Source of the DNA: Oceanobacillus salinisoli
Lineage (GTDB): Bacteria; Bacillota; Bacilli; Bacillales; Amphibacillaceae
NCBI RefSeq assembly: GCF_009733865.1
Contig: NZ_WOFB01000001.1
Location: 186,001-250,000, forward strand
Direction of reading: 5' to 3'
Length of the DNA: 64,000 bases
The number at the start of each line of letters is the position of its first letter. Positions within the stretch are counted from its first letter, which is position 1. Positions 15,684 to 25,009 of the stretch are shown here, piece by piece. The position numbers and the translations under genes are program-made. The notes below the pieces were generated by a model. The model saw only the letters and a list, made by a program, of their open reading frames with translations, made no database searches and had not been told where the DNA came from.

Positions 15684-16326
15684 TGAGAAGCGGATGCTGG
15701 ATTTATTAGCACTGTATTTAAGGCCTCATCAATATATTTGTAAAAAAGCAATGGGAGCTAAAGAGGCCTTAGAGTATTTTAAAAAAGAAACCTTTAATAT
15801 TGTGTTACTGGATATTATGATGCCAGAAATAAATGGCTGGGAGCTGTGTAAGGAGATTAGAAGTTTTTCAGATGTTCCAATTATTATGGTGACAGCCCGT
15901 GAACAGAAAGATGATATTGTGAAAGGCTTGAAACTAGGTGCCGATGATTATATAACCAAACCATTTGATGAAGAGGAACTTTTAGCCAGAATGGAAGCAT
16001 TGCTGCGGAGAACTAATCCAACAGATAATATAGAAATAAACGGACTACTATGGGATGAGAAGCGGTATGAGCTGTCCTATCATAAGAAACTAATCAAATT
16101 AACCCCAAAGGAATTTGCTATGATTGGATATTTAATTAAAAATCCAAATCAGGTTTTTACTAGAGAACAGTTAATTGACTTAATCTGGGGGTACCATTCC
16201 AAAACAGAAGGCAGAACGGTTGATTCCCATGTAAGAAATATGAGGGAGAAGATACGCCAGGAAGGATTTCCGATTGATGAGCATTTCATCACGGTATGGG
16301 GAGTGGGGTATAAGTGGGTTTATTAG
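15658..16326 (+). CDS. OmpR-family response regulator
   Basis: The 222-residue protein has a receiver domain (acid pocket LLIDDEKR, phospho-acceptor about Asp52 in LLDIMMPEINGWEL, conserved Thr in MVTAREQ and Lys in YITKPFD) and a C-terminal winged helix (LTPKEFAMIGYL, EGRTVDSHVRNMREKI). I chose the ATG at 15658, eight bases after GGAGG, over the GTG at 15649. It is co-translated with the upstream kinase. Targets are not readable. Confidence 0.93.
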   Translation: MKKVLLIDDEKRMLDLLALYLRPHQYICKKAMGAKEALEYFKKETFNIVLLDIMMPEINGWELCKEIRSFSDVPIIMVTAREQKDDIVKGLKLGADDYITKPFDEEELLARMEALLRRTNPTDNIEINGLLWDEKRYELSYHKKLIKLTPKEFAMIGYLIKNPNQVFTREQLIDLIWGYHSKTEGRTVDSHVRNMREKIRQEGFPIDEHFITVWGVGYKWVY

Positions 16327-16439
16327 GCTTTCGGATTTTGGAAGGGTAGTTTAAAATCTGAAATCTACCGAAATATGGATTTAATTAGACATGTATCCTG
16401 CATTGATATGGTCTTGAATGGTTTGTATTAGACGAAATT

Positions 16440-16584
16440 TTAGCTGGCTGTAAAACCCTTAACTAGAAGAATTCGTGATACTTCAAGAATTATAAGTAGG
16501 GATTGGTTATCCTTTAAATTCTTGATTCGTTCATCTAACAATCAGTAGGGGATGAAGAAACCACTGATTAAAGATTTACTTTAT
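16440..16584 (+). repeat. Dispersed two-hairpin element, copy 5
   Basis: AGCTGGCTGTAAAACCC to GATTTACTTTAT matches the family, but the left TTTATCACGTG border is absent and the right arm of stem 1 is lost. It fills most of the 346-bp gap between the response regulator and the esterase. Confidence 0.65.
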
Positions 16585-16613
16585 TTTGTAGACAAAAAGG
16601 TATTACAAAAATA

Positions 16614-16648
16614 AAACTAGCTAATCCCTAATATGTATTAGCTAGTTT
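16614..16648. terminator. Bidirectional terminator
   Basis: Perfect 12-bp arms AAACTAGCTAAT and ATTAGCTAGTTT have T-rich tracts on both sides. It lies 25 bp past the stop of the esterase gene and also faces the two-component genes. Confidence 0.8.
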
Positions 16649-16672
16649 AATTTTTAGCAGATAAGACAAGAG

Positions 16673-17431
16673 TTAAGTAACTTTTTCACTAACTAGGTGC
16701 TGAACAAAATCATGTGCACTTTCGACAATGACATCCTTGTCATTATCCAGGGATGCTACATGATAGGAATTTGGCAAAACAGAGCTTTCCTTTATATCAG
16801 ATCCAATATGTTCTATAATATATTCGGTATTTTCTGGTGGGACAACGTGATCTTCCACTGACTTAAAACCTAGGACAGGACAATGAATATCCGGCAAAAT
16901 GGCAGGGGTTTGCTCCATTAAATTTTGCAACTCATGAATGGCTTTTATAGGAACTTTTTGATATGTTATTTCATATGTATTTTTAGCTTTGATATCTGGC
17001 ACTCCTTCATTAAAATATCTTGGTTTTGATTTTTGTTTTAACGGTTCAAATTCAGGAATCGTTAAAGCCGGATTAATTAAAATAACTCCATTAATCTCTT
17101 GATGTCTATGAGCAAGCCAAAGTGCCAATGTTCCACCCATGGATTGTCCCATTACAAAGACAACTTTACATTGCTGTTTTAGCTTTTGATATGCTTTTTC
17201 TAAAGAATCAAACCAATCCTCATGGGAGCATTTCTCCAAATCCTGATAATGGGTTCCGTGACCTTTTAATCTAGGTGCGAAAACCGTATACCCAAATTGT
17301 CCAAGTCTCTCACCGATATAACGAACACTTTGTGGAGTGCCCATAAAACCATGTGAAACAAGAATTCCAATTTCATTTCCTTTAATATAAAACATTTCTG
17401 CTCCTAGGATAACTGGAAATTTTTCATTCAT
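16673..17431 (-). CDS. Alpha/beta-hydrolase, carboxylesterase Est30 / monoacylglycerol lipase type
   Basis: The 252-residue cytosolic esterase cleaves short- to medium-chain esters. It has the oxyanion motif SHGFMGTPQS, nucleophile Ser in MGQSMGG, Asp in FKSVEDHVVPP and His in NSYHVASLD, as in Geobacillus Est30. A lid-like insertion follows residue 120. In some Bacillaceae the homologue sits next to rnr and secG; it does not here. The start follows GGAGGAACAGG-like sequence on the minus strand. Confidence 0.88.
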   Translation of the reverse strand: MNEKFPVILGAEMFYIKGNEIGILVSHGFMGTPQSVRYIGERLGQFGYTVFAPRLKGHGTHYQDLEKCSHEDWFDSLEKAYQKLKQQCKVVFVMGQSMGGTLALWLAHRHQEINGVILINPALTIPEFEPLKQKSKPRYFNEGVPDIKAKNTYEITYQKVPIKAIHELQNLMEQTPAILPDIHCPVLGFKSVEDHVVPPENTEYIIEHIGSDIKESSVLPNSYHVASLDNDKDVIVESAHDFVQHLVSEKVT

Positions 17432-17534
17432 TTCCTGTTCCTCCTTATGTTCATTTCAAAAATATCCATGTCAATTTTTATTCCAATTAATTATACCATT
17501 TTACTGCGGATTAACCAATAGGGAAAATTAGATA

Positions 17535-17565
17535 CACATGGATAGGAAGTTTTCCTATCCATGTG
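17535..17565. terminator. Terminator after the MurE-like gene
   Basis: Arms CACATGGATAGGAA and TTCCTATCCATGTG are perfect 14-bp partners and start nine bases past the MurE-like stop. The T-run is on the plus side, so it may mainly block readthrough from the other strand. Confidence 0.65.
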
Positions 17566-17573
17566 GTTTTAGC

Positions 17574-19076
17574 TTAATGCCGTTTCATGCCCTTCAATAT
17601 CGGTTGGTAGCTCTGCTTCATTCCTTGCTGGTCGATTAAATTATCCACCGTTTCTTTGTCTGATTGCGTCCCCAAAAGAAAATTTTGCTGATAGGTTTCA
17701 TGTCCTTTTCCGGTTATTACAATCCAATCTCCTTCACTACAATGATCCATTGCCCATTTAATTGCCATGGTTCGGTCGGCAATGATTATTCCATTTTCAT
17801 TCCCATATTGTTCATGTAGTTCTTCCAGTGTTTCAAGCATTTCCATTGGCTCAACAGAATTCAAATCATCCATTGTTAATATATAATAATCACTCAACCT
17901 GGAGGTAAGAGAAAGCATTTCTTTTCGTTTCGCCTTATCCCTATCCCCTCTAAAACCAAATATATGAATGATGCTGGAAGCTCCACGATGCTTTGCCGCG
18001 GTTAAACAATGGGATATGGCATCTGTTGTATGGGCATAGTCTACTACGACTGTGGCATTGTTAGACAACTTAGTCATTTCAAATCTTCCATTAATCCCTT
18101 TTAGAGCGGTAAAAGCATCACAAATGAAAGGACCGTCAATCCCAATACATGCTGCTGTTTGAAAAGCAAAAGCAGCATTATACATATTATGAATGCCAGG
18201 AATGGGCATGGAGATTTGATAGGATTCCTTCTGATTAACCGTAAAATGAACGGTTGCTGTTTTCCCATCCATTTCGGTTAATTGCAAATGGTTCGTTTCT
18301 TCCTGACCAATCGCGTGGACGTGTTTGTTTTTATTCTGTAAATGTTGGGCTGCTTTCATTCCCCATTCATTATCTGTATTGATAATTGCATGCCCATCCT
18401 CTTTTAAGTAATTGAACAAGGTCATTTTTACTTTGAAATAGTTTTCCATGGATTCATGGTAATCCAGATGTTCGGGTTCCAGATTAGTAAAGAGGCATAT
18501 ATCAAACTCAAGTCCTTCTACCCGAGATTGAGCCAACCCATGGGAGGAGACTTCAATAATTACAACATCATCCCTGCTTTTACTTATAAGTTCTTGCAAG
18601 ATCAAGGAACTTGGTGTTGTATTCAAGCTTTTTACTGTCTCTCCATTGATGATGTATTCTATAGTTCCAATTAGTGTACATGATTTTTGATTTTTTTCCA
18701 GGATATTTTTAATAAAATAACTTGTTGTTGTTTTACCATTTGTTCCAGTAATTCCGATGACAGTCTTATCTTGTGACGGATTTCCATAAAATTCTTTAGA
18801 AATATATCCTAATGCTTTTCTGCTGTCCTTTACTTGAATGTAGGGGACAGACACATCGGTTAATTCATTTTCCCCAATGATGATTCTTGCTCCCTTTTTA
18901 ATGGCATCACCTATATAGTTATGTCCATCCGATTGAACCCCTTTAATAGCAACAAAAATATAATGATGATCTACATTCATGGAATTATCGGAAATTCCTT
19001 TTATTTTAGCTTCTAATGGAATGGAATGGATTGTATTTATTATATCAAGTTTATTCAAAAAATCTTTGACCTTCAT
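17574..19076 (-). CDS. MurE-like UDP-MurNAc-tripeptide synthetase (Mur ligase) with altered specificity motif
   Basis: MurE adds the third amino acid to UDP-MurNAc-L-Ala-D-Glu. The 500-residue protein has all three Mur domains: N-terminal UDP-binding, the ATPase loop GITGTNGKTTTSYF, HLDYHESMENYFKVK with the Lys that is carbamylated in Mur ligases, GINGRFEM, and a C-terminal domain with GFRGDRDKAKR and GKGHETYQ. The stretch that in meso-DAP enzymes reads DNPR reads DDLN here (LTMDDLNSVEP). It lies alone, outside a division-and-cell-wall cluster, so it is likely a second MurE or a paralogue with another amino-acid substrate. GAGGTAAGCATA precedes the ATG. Confidence 0.82.
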   Translation of the reverse strand: MKVKDFLNKLDIINTIHSIPLEAKIKGISDNSMNVDHHYIFVAIKGVQSDGHNYIGDAIKKGARIIIGENELTDVSVPYIQVKDSRKALGYISKEFYGNPSQDKTVIGITGTNGKTTTSYFIKNILEKNQKSCTLIGTIEYIINGETVKSLNTTPSSLILQELISKSRDDVVIIEVSSHGLAQSRVEGLEFDICLFTNLEPEHLDYHESMENYFKVKMTLFNYLKEDGHAIINTDNEWGMKAAQHLQNKNKHVHAIGQEETNHLQLTEMDGKTATVHFTVNQKESYQISMPIPGIHNMYNAAFAFQTAACIGIDGPFICDAFTALKGINGRFEMTKLSNNATVVVDYAHTTDAISHCLTAAKHRGASSIIHIFGFRGDRDKAKRKEMLSLTSRLSDYYILTMDDLNSVEPMEMLETLEELHEQYGNENGIIIADRTMAIKWAMDHCSEGDWIVITGKGHETYQQNFLLGTQSDKETVDNLIDQQGMKQSYQPILKGMKRH

Positions 19077-19199
19077 TATGCTTACCTCACTTGAATGTTA
19101 AGCCTTAATACATTTCTATGTTGAAAAATACTATCCTGAGTAGATGTTTGTCGTTACCCTATATTTAATATGTGTATTTTCTTTTATCTCATACTGAAA

Positions 19200-19315
19200 G
19201 ACTATGTATTTGCTTGGAGGATAAGAAAGTAAATTTAGCCAGCAAGTGGGGGTGACAAGGTAAAATGTTAGCGTCCCAGTATAAGAAAAACGAACACAAA
19301 TGTGCTCGTCGTGTT
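19200..19315. repeat. Degenerate copy of repeat D
   Basis: GATAAGAAAGTAAATTTAGCC and GTTAGCGTCCCAGTATAAG resemble, in order, the two arms of repeat D. The 345-bp gap (19077-19421) shows no gene. Confidence 0.35.
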
Positions 19316-19421
19316 GCAAAATGATTTAGTGAAGCAGCACTTCTCGAAAAGTATTAGATAGTGATTCAGCTAAGAAAACATACAGTAACCCAAGGAGTTC
19401 TTTGACTTAGAAAAGAGTATT

Positions 19422-19871
19422 TTACAAAGGTATTTCAGCGGATATTTCCACTCCATCTAAAATAAGCAGTGTTGAATCTAGTGCATGTTTTTTAACTTTT
19501 TCTAAATCCGCATCCTCTTTAATTTGGTAGGAAACATGGAAGAAAGCTTCATCATTGGCAGGGAAATAACCAGGACTTCCACTTCCTAAAAGACGCATTT
19601 TTTTATATTCTGTATGGTCTTCCATTTCCATCAAGCTGGCTAATTCATCATTTGGTTTGACGACGAGTTCAATGCCAAATAACTGATATCCTGGGTAATC
19701 AAAATCACTTTTAATTAGTTCCTCGCCAGTATTTTCTATAGTAAAGTCATATCGTAGTTCATGGTTGGGTTTAATGATAGTGGTTTCTACATCTTTTAAT
19801 TTAAGCTGATCCGCATGTTCGAAGCCTGTTAATAGTGTGAGCGCGATGATAATAAGTATAAATAACCGCAT
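19422..19871 (-). CDS. Secreted hypothetical protein, 149 residues
   Basis: A 20-residue signal-like N-terminus (MRLFILIIIALTLLTGFEHA) precedes a soluble domain with RYDFTIENTGEEL, which reads like a small Ig-like beta-sandwich, similar to BsuPI/DUF-type envelope proteins. There is no lipobox Cys. I do not recognise a specific family. GGAGGTTAAC precedes the ATG on the minus strand. Confidence 0.72.
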   Translation of the reverse strand: MRLFILIIIALTLLTGFEHADQLKLKDVETTIIKPNHELRYDFTIENTGEELIKSDFDYPGYQLFGIELVVKPNDELASLMEMEDHTEYKKMRLLGSGSPGYFPANDEAFFHVSYQIKEDADLEKVKKHALDSTLLILDGVEISAEIPL

Positions 19872-20056
19872 GGTGTTAACCTCCTATTTGCTGTATTTAT
19901 ATTAGTGTCAGGAAATAGGGAGAAATTATTCATTCATTAGAGAAACGGATTTCTTTTACGGAATGTGATTCTCTGTCTTATACTTGTGTCTTAAAAGATG
20001 CTTTCCGCTTGTGGGGTAACACTGTCGCAGCCTACCTTGCCCTCCACATACGAAAA

Positions 20057-20078
20057 AAACGCTTGAAATCAAGCGTTT
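20057..20078 (-). terminator. Terminator of the hemolysin III gene
   Basis: Arms AAACGCTTG and CAAGCGTTT around a four-base loop, with a long T-run on both strands. It abuts the stop codon at 20079. Confidence 0.85.
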
Positions 20079-20729
20079 TTACAGAACATATGAATATATA
20101 CAAATGAAATGAAACAGGCTTCCAAACATAATAAAGATGTGGAATATCTCATGGAATCCCCAGTTTTTAAAGTGTAAAAATTTTGGTTTGAAACCGTAAA
20201 TGATTCCACCAATCGTGTAAAAGGCTCCACCCAAAATTAAAAATGTCATTCCACCTATACCTAATGCCGGGGCAAGTTCACCGGTAAAGAAAATAACCAA
20301 CCATCCCATACCAAGATAAATAGCGGTGGAAAGCCAGCGAGGGGAGTGAAACCAGGTTAATTTAAAGGTAACACCAAGCAGTGCAAGACCATTTACAATA
20401 AAGAATAATACCCAGCCCAGTGTTGTTCCCTGTAATGTAATTAAACAGAATGGCGTGTAGGTTCCAGCGATAAGGACAAAAATCATGGAATGATCAATTT
20501 TCCTTAGAAATGCTATCACTCGGTCTCTGGCAATTACCATATGATATGTTGCTGATACAGAATATAGTAGAATCATACTGACGCCAAAAATAATCACTGA
20601 TGTGACTACTAGTGCAGAATTGGTAGTGGTTGCAGCTTTGACGATAAGCGCTATTAAACCAAACAGGGCTAAAACGGCTCCAATTAAATGAGTTAGTGCA
20701 TTAATGGGTTCACGAATGTATGTGTTCAA
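20079..20729 (-). CDS. Hemolysin III family membrane protein (YqfA/YplQ type)
   Basis: This seven-helix membrane protein belongs to the PAQR/hemolysin III superfamily, which resembles zinc-dependent adiponectin-receptor-type hydrolases. The 216 residues include EPINALTHLIGAVLA at the start, SATYHM, KIDHSMIFVLIAGTYTPF and NWGFHEIFHIFIM, which hold the conserved Ser, Asp and His residues. True haemolytic activity is doubtful. The TTG at 20729 is nine bases after GGAAGG; an earlier TTG at 20738 touches that site. Confidence 0.88.
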   Translation of the reverse strand: MNTYIREPINALTHLIGAVLALFGLIALIVKAATTTNSALVVTSVIIFGVSMILLYSVSATYHMVIARDRVIAFLRKIDHSMIFVLIAGTYTPFCLITLQGTTLGWVLFFIVNGLALLGVTFKLTWFHSPRWLSTAIYLGMGWLVIFFTGELAPALGIGGMTFLILGGAFYTIGGIIYGFKPKFLHFKNWGFHEIFHIFIMFGSLFHFICIYSYVL

Positions 20730-20866
20730 AATTATCAACCTTCCACTTTATTAAGTAGTTTTGAAAACTATATGATAATCATAACCGTGTTTTGATATGT
20801 AGTCAATGTTTTACTTGATGATTTAAGAATTGTATAATAAGTGAAAATAACAATTGGAGTTTGATG

Positions 20867-21448
20867 ATGAAAAATATACATGAATTAATGGATGACTTAC
20901 ACGTAGATACGTATTTGACCATCGATGATATTCCGGACTTGGATTTGTACATGGATCAAGTGATTCAGCTGTTTGAAAAGAAATATGCTGCAACGAAACG
21001 GAACGAAGAAGAGAAAATACTGACGAAAACGATGATCAACAATTATGCAAAGGGTAAGTTATTCTTTCCCGTAAAAAACAAAAAATATACGAAAGAGCAC
21101 ATCATGCTAATTAGTATGATTTATCAAATGAAGAGTTCCTTATCAATTAATGATATTAAGAAAATGTTGAGCAAGCTAAATGAAAAAATCACAGAAAAGG
21201 AATTTCATTTAGAAGAACTTTATAAAAAATACGTAACATTGAATGAGAGTAATGTCGGTCGTTTTAGAGAAAATAGTGTAAAAATAAATGAAGAAGTGAT
21301 GGAAGAAGCAATAGATGGGGACGATGATTTATATATGAAACAACTGCTTTTAGTGACTGCTTTTACACATATGAGCAACCTTTACCGTAGAGCTGCTGAA
21401 AAACTTGTAGATGAAATCGAAGAACAGGAGCATTTCAAAAAAGAATAG
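20867..21448 (+). CDS. DUF1836 domain protein (putative DNA-binding)
   Basis: DUF1836 proteins are uncharacterised; the motif TKTMINNYAKGKLFFPVKNK reads like a MerR-type recognition region followed by YTKEHIMLISMIYQMK, so a DNA-binding regulator role is inferred. The 193-residue protein is soluble with a helical acidic C-terminus. ATG at 20867 is seven bases after GGAG; the preceding ATG and TTG are also possible. An M42 peptidase gene follows after 68 bp on the same strand. Confidence 0.75.
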   Translation: MKNIHELMDDLHVDTYLTIDDIPDLDLYMDQVIQLFEKKYAATKRNEEEKILTKTMINNYAKGKLFFPVKNKKYTKEHIMLISMIYQMKSSLSINDIKKMLSKLNEKITEKEFHLEELYKKYVTLNESNVGRFRENSVKINEEVMEEAIDGDDDLYMKQLLLVTAFTHMSNLYRRAAEKLVDEIEEQEHFKKE

Positions 21449-21516
21449 GGTTAGTTGTTTCATGAGTAAATTAGCGATAAAATGAGGTTGGATTTGGCAT
21501 GAGAGGAGATAGAACA

Positions 21517-22569
21517 TTGAGTACGTATCCTAATGTACAGGAAACGAAGGAATTGATTAAAGAACTTGTATCGATACCTAGTCCGTCTGGGAATACAGCT
21601 AAAGTAATCCAATATGTGGATGACATGTTAAAAGGATGGAATGTAGAAACAAAGCGTAATCGAAAAGGTGGGTTAATAGCAACGCTTTCTGGTGAAAATA
21701 ATCAAGAGCATCGGATGTTAACGGCACATGTCGATACACTTGGTGCGATGGTAAAGGAAGTAAAAAACAATGGCAGGCTACGTTTGGATCTAATTGGCGG
21801 ATTTCGCTACAACTCCATTGAAGGAGAATATTGTAACATACATACAACGGGCGGAAAAACTTATACCGGAACCATCCTCATGCATCAAACATCTGTACAT
21901 GTGTATAAAGATGCAGGAGATGCCAAAAGAAATCAGGAAAATATGGAGGTTCGGATTGATGCAAAGGTAGAAAATGCCGAACAAGTTCGGGAGTTAGGAA
22001 TAGAAGTAGGAGATTTTATTTCCTTTGATCCCCGAGTACAGATTACCGATAATGGATTTATCAAATCAAGGCATTTGGATGATAAAGCAAATGTGGGTAT
22101 TTTACTGCAGTTGATTAAACGATTAAAAGCGGAAAACATTTCTCTTCCATATACTACACATTTCCTTATTTCAAATAATGAAGAGATAGGTTATGGAGGA
22201 AACTCCAATATTACACCTGAAACAGTGGAATATTTAGCTGTGGATATGGGAGCAATGGGAGACGGTCAGTCAACGGATGAATATACTGTTTCGATTTGTG
22301 TCAAGGATGCAAGTGGTCCATATCACTATGAGCTGCGTAAGCATTTGGCAGAACTTGCTGAGAAACATAATATCGGGTATAAGCTGGATATTTACCCATA
22401 TTACGGATCGGACGCTTCTGCGGCTATTCGTGCTGGTCATGACATTGTTCATGGATTAATTCCCGGAATCGACTCTTCCCATGCCTTTGAACGGACACAA
22501 GAAGATTCCCTGAAACATACGGAGAATCTGCTATATTACTATGTACAATCTCAAATGGTTTCTGTATAA
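21517..22569 (+). CDS. M42-family aminopeptidase
   Basis: M42 enzymes are cytosolic, dodecameric di-metal aminopeptidases that trim short peptides. The 350-residue protein has the metal ligands in LTAHVDTLG, HLDDKANVG, NNEEIGYGG, AVDMGA and SSHAFERT. I start at the TTG at 21517, eight bases after AGAGGAG; an ATG 18 bases upstream precedes the ribosome site. It may share a transcript with the DUF1836 gene. Confidence 0.88.
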   Translation: MSTYPNVQETKELIKELVSIPSPSGNTAKVIQYVDDMLKGWNVETKRNRKGGLIATLSGENNQEHRMLTAHVDTLGAMVKEVKNNGRLRLDLIGGFRYNSIEGEYCNIHTTGGKTYTGTILMHQTSVHVYKDAGDAKRNQENMEVRIDAKVENAEQVRELGIEVGDFISFDPRVQITDNGFIKSRHLDDKANVGILLQLIKRLKAENISLPYTTHFLISNNEEIGYGGNSNITPETVEYLAVDMGAMGDGQSTDEYTVSICVKDASGPYHYELRKHLAELAEKHNIGYKLDIYPYYGSDASAAIRAGHDIVHGLIPGIDSSHAFERTQEDSLKHTENLLYYYVQSQMVSV

Positions 22570-22611
22570 AGGTAATCTTCAATAGGCCAGGTTTTCTACT
22601 CACTTATTAAT

Positions 22612-22660
22612 TCTGAAGCGAATTATTGAAGGAAGGTCTTACAGCCGGCTAAACTGAACT
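22612..22660 (-). repeat. Fragment of the dispersed two-hairpin element (inverted)
   Basis: On the minus strand GTTTAGCCGGCTGTAAGACC matches the left stem of the element (GATTAACTGGCTGTAAGACC). The remainder has been lost. A relic rather than a full copy. Confidence 0.45.
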
Positions 22661-22712
22661 TACCAAGATAAAGGGTAGGTTCTTTTTCTATCACATAAGG
22701 GAGGTGTTACCT

Positions 22713-23699
22713 ATGAAATTAAGCATATTGGATCAGGCACCTATTTCAAAAGGAGTAACGCCTAAAAAAGCATTAGAAGCAACGATTGAGCTTGCCCAGC
22801 TAGCTGATCAGCTCGGCTACACCAGGTATTGGGTAGCAGAGCATCATGATTTAAATGGGCTCGCATCACCAGCACCAGATATTTTACTTGGAATTATTGG
22901 TTCAAAGACAAAAAGAATTCACATTGGTTCGGGTGCCGTGTTACTGCCAAATTATAGCCCTTATCATATTGCTGAACGGTATAATGAACTAGCAACCCTT
23001 TTTCCTGGAAGAATAGATCTGGGGATTGGCCGGGCACCTGGAGGTTCTGCAGAAGTATCCATTGCCTTGGCGGGAAATTTTCTTGAACAGGTGCGGAAGT
23101 TTCCGGAATTAATTGATGAATTGGTTCACTTTTTGCATCGGGATTTTCCAAATAATCACATGTTCAGCAAAATATCTCCGTCCCCTGTACCGGAAACACC
23201 ACCGATACCATGGCTATTGGGAACAAGTAAGAAGAGTGCTGTTTTAGCTGGGGAAAAAGGATTACCCTATGTGTTTGGACATTTTATGAGTAATGAAAAT
23301 GGTCCAGAGATTGTGAAAAGTTATGTAAAAAGCTTTTCAAAAGGGAATCCGAAAGCTTTTGTAACGGTATCGGTAATTTGTGCAGAAACAACGGAAGAAG
23401 CAGAAGAGCTTTCCAGAAGTAACCAGCTTTGGAAGATTCTGCAGGATAAGGGAGAAGGAAAATCGGGTGTCCCATCTGTTGAGGAAGCAAAAGCCTATGA
23501 TTACTCCGGTGAAGAAAAAGCTAAAGTGGAGAAAATGAAACAGAATCAGATAGTCGGGAACCCTGCTGAGGTTCGTGCAAAATTGGAAGAACTTCAAGCT
23601 GCCTATCAAGTGGATGAATTTATGATTGTGACGATTACACATAGTTATGAGGCCAGGAAGAAATCGTACGAGTTGTTAGCCGAGGAATTTGGGCTATAG
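22713..23699 (+). CDS. LLM-class flavin-dependent oxidoreductase (YhbW/YceB-like, bacterial luciferase family)
   Basis: The 328-residue protein is an FMN-dependent oxidoreductase of the MsnO8/YhbW-like group: it begins KLSILDQAPISKG and has RYWVAEHHDLNGLASPAPDI in two parts, GSGAVLLPNYSPYHIAERYN and RIDLGIGRAPGGS. Its substrate is unknown. GGGAGGTG lies five bases before the ATG; an earlier GTG overlaps that site. It differs clearly from the other LLM protein at 11.5 kb, so the two are not a recent duplication. A strong terminator follows. Confidence 0.87.
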   Translation: MKLSILDQAPISKGVTPKKALEATIELAQLADQLGYTRYWVAEHHDLNGLASPAPDILLGIIGSKTKRIHIGSGAVLLPNYSPYHIAERYNELATLFPGRIDLGIGRAPGGSAEVSIALAGNFLEQVRKFPELIDELVHFLHRDFPNNHMFSKISPSPVPETPPIPWLLGTSKKSAVLAGEKGLPYVFGHFMSNENGPEIVKSYVKSFSKGNPKAFVTVSVICAETTEEAEELSRSNQLWKILQDKGEGKSGVPSVEEAKAYDYSGEEKAKVEKMKQNQIVGNPAEVRAKLEELQAAYQVDEFMIVTITHSYEARKKSYELLAEEFGL

Positions 23700-23728
23700 T
23701 ATGTAGATTACAAATGATTACATCATGT

Positions 23729-23783
23729 CATCATTGCAAGAGGCACTTCTGTCTATGACAGTCCTCTTGCAATGATGTTTTTT
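23729..23783 (+). terminator. Terminator after the YhbW-like gene
   Basis: Perfect 15-bp arms CATCATTGCAAGAGG and CCTCTTGCAATGATG are followed by TTTTTT. Between here and 24066 I see no gene. Confidence 0.88.
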
Positions 23784-24066
23784 GTAAGACCTTTAACATT
23801 ACTAAGTTTGATAAGCATCTTTTTTTACCTGAAGTGAGACCTTACATAATTCTAAAAATAAGTTCTCCACCAGATTGCTTTTTGCTTGTAAAAATTCTAG
23901 TTAGCTGTTTTAATAGAACACCCGTTACAAATGAAAATGTACTTTAGAGAAATAAACTGTTTTCTAATCCAATCAAACATCGATCAGCAACAATCATAAA
24001 AAGTTAAATAGCACAAATCAGCGTAATGATTTCCGGAGCGGTTAAACGCACCAGATTGATCTGGTT

Positions 24067-24404
24067 TTGAAGAAATTGCCAAAAGTCGACAAGAAGAAAT
24101 TTCTTTCATATAATCATGTGAATGAGAAACATAGGAAAATCGATAGGACGATTCAAATTGCTTTTATGATTGTTTTAGTGCTTGGGTTTATTATTAATGT
24201 AATAGCTGGCCCTTTCAGGAGGGTCTGGTTTTTGGAGCCGTGCCATTGATCTTTATTGTAGTCTCTGAAACAGCTAGGGCTGTAATAGAGTGGAAATATG
24301 GAGAAAATCGAAAGGCTTATATCGTAACCATTTGCGAATTGGCATTTATCGCTATTGCTTTAACATCCATGATTACAACTAACTTTTTCGGCTGGTTTGG
24401 ATAA
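24067..24404 (+). pseudogene. DUF4181-family membrane protein, frameshifted
   Basis: Two frames join into one DUF4181-like protein. The first, from about 24067, reads NHVNEKHRKIDRTIQIAF and a membrane helix, then stops at 24249. The second, in another frame and without a ribosome site, continues LVFGAVPLIFIVVSETARA, IEWKYGENRKAYIVT and a last helix to TAA at 24404. The break is near 24215-24222 (TTTCAGGAGGGTC). The usual N-terminal helix is also missing, and no ribosome site is seen. A sequencing error could give the frameshift but not the missing start. Confidence 0.7.
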
Positions 24405-24635
24405 TACATAAAAAATCCTGTCCTAGTCCTTTTGTTATTCTCCATCCCCTTGTGATGTAAATACATCTCAATTAAACCCACGAAATTCTCTGCTTTGAAC
24501 CCTTCTATTTCCAGTCATAACCACAGTCTTACCGCAAATAAGCCTCAAGACCTATTCGAAAATATTTCTCAAGCTCATTATTAGAAATCTTCTTTCTCGG
24601 TATGATGGAATCAAGATAAGGAAAGGAGGCAAAAC

Positions 24636-24986
24636 ATGAAAAAGTTTATGCTGTTTATTGGTGGATTAGTTGCCATAATCGTTTTATTAGCAAACCTTGG
24701 TCCAATGGTCTTGCTTGGGCTCAGTATCTGGCTTCTGTATATCATCTTTAAAAAGTTTAAGAGGAGTGATTCAACCGCTGCAAAAATTGGATGGATTATC
24801 CTTGGTCTGTTGGTGGCCAGTATCGCTTTTTCCAATATATACGCGGTGATAGGATTAGTTGCAGCATATGCATTATACCTCATTTATAAAAACTGGAGAA
24901 ATCATGATGATTCCGTTGTAGAAGTTGTAGATGATGATGATCCATTTACCAATTTTGAACGTCAATGGGTAGAGTTAAATAAATAA
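24636..24986 (+). CDS. liaI: LiaI-like membrane anchor protein
   Basis: LiaI is the small membrane protein that anchors the phage-shock protein LiaH at the membrane under envelope stress. The 116-residue product has three or four hydrophobic helices and a charged, acidic C-terminus (EVVDDDDPFTNFERQW). It begins the operon liaI-liaH-liaF-liaS-liaR, 23 bp before liaH. GGAAAGGAGG precedes the ATG. The upstream region (24405-24635) has a TATGAT that could be a -10 box, but no clear -35, in keeping with activator-dependent transcription by LiaR. Confidence 0.78.
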   Translation: MKKFMLFIGGLVAIIVLLANLGPMVLLGLSIWLLYIIFKKFKRSDSTAAKIGWIILGLLVASIAFSNIYAVIGLVAAYALYLIYKNWRNHDDSVVEVVDDDDPFTNFERQWVELNK

Positions 24987-25009
24987 AATTTTTAGAGGAG
25001 CGGAAGGAA

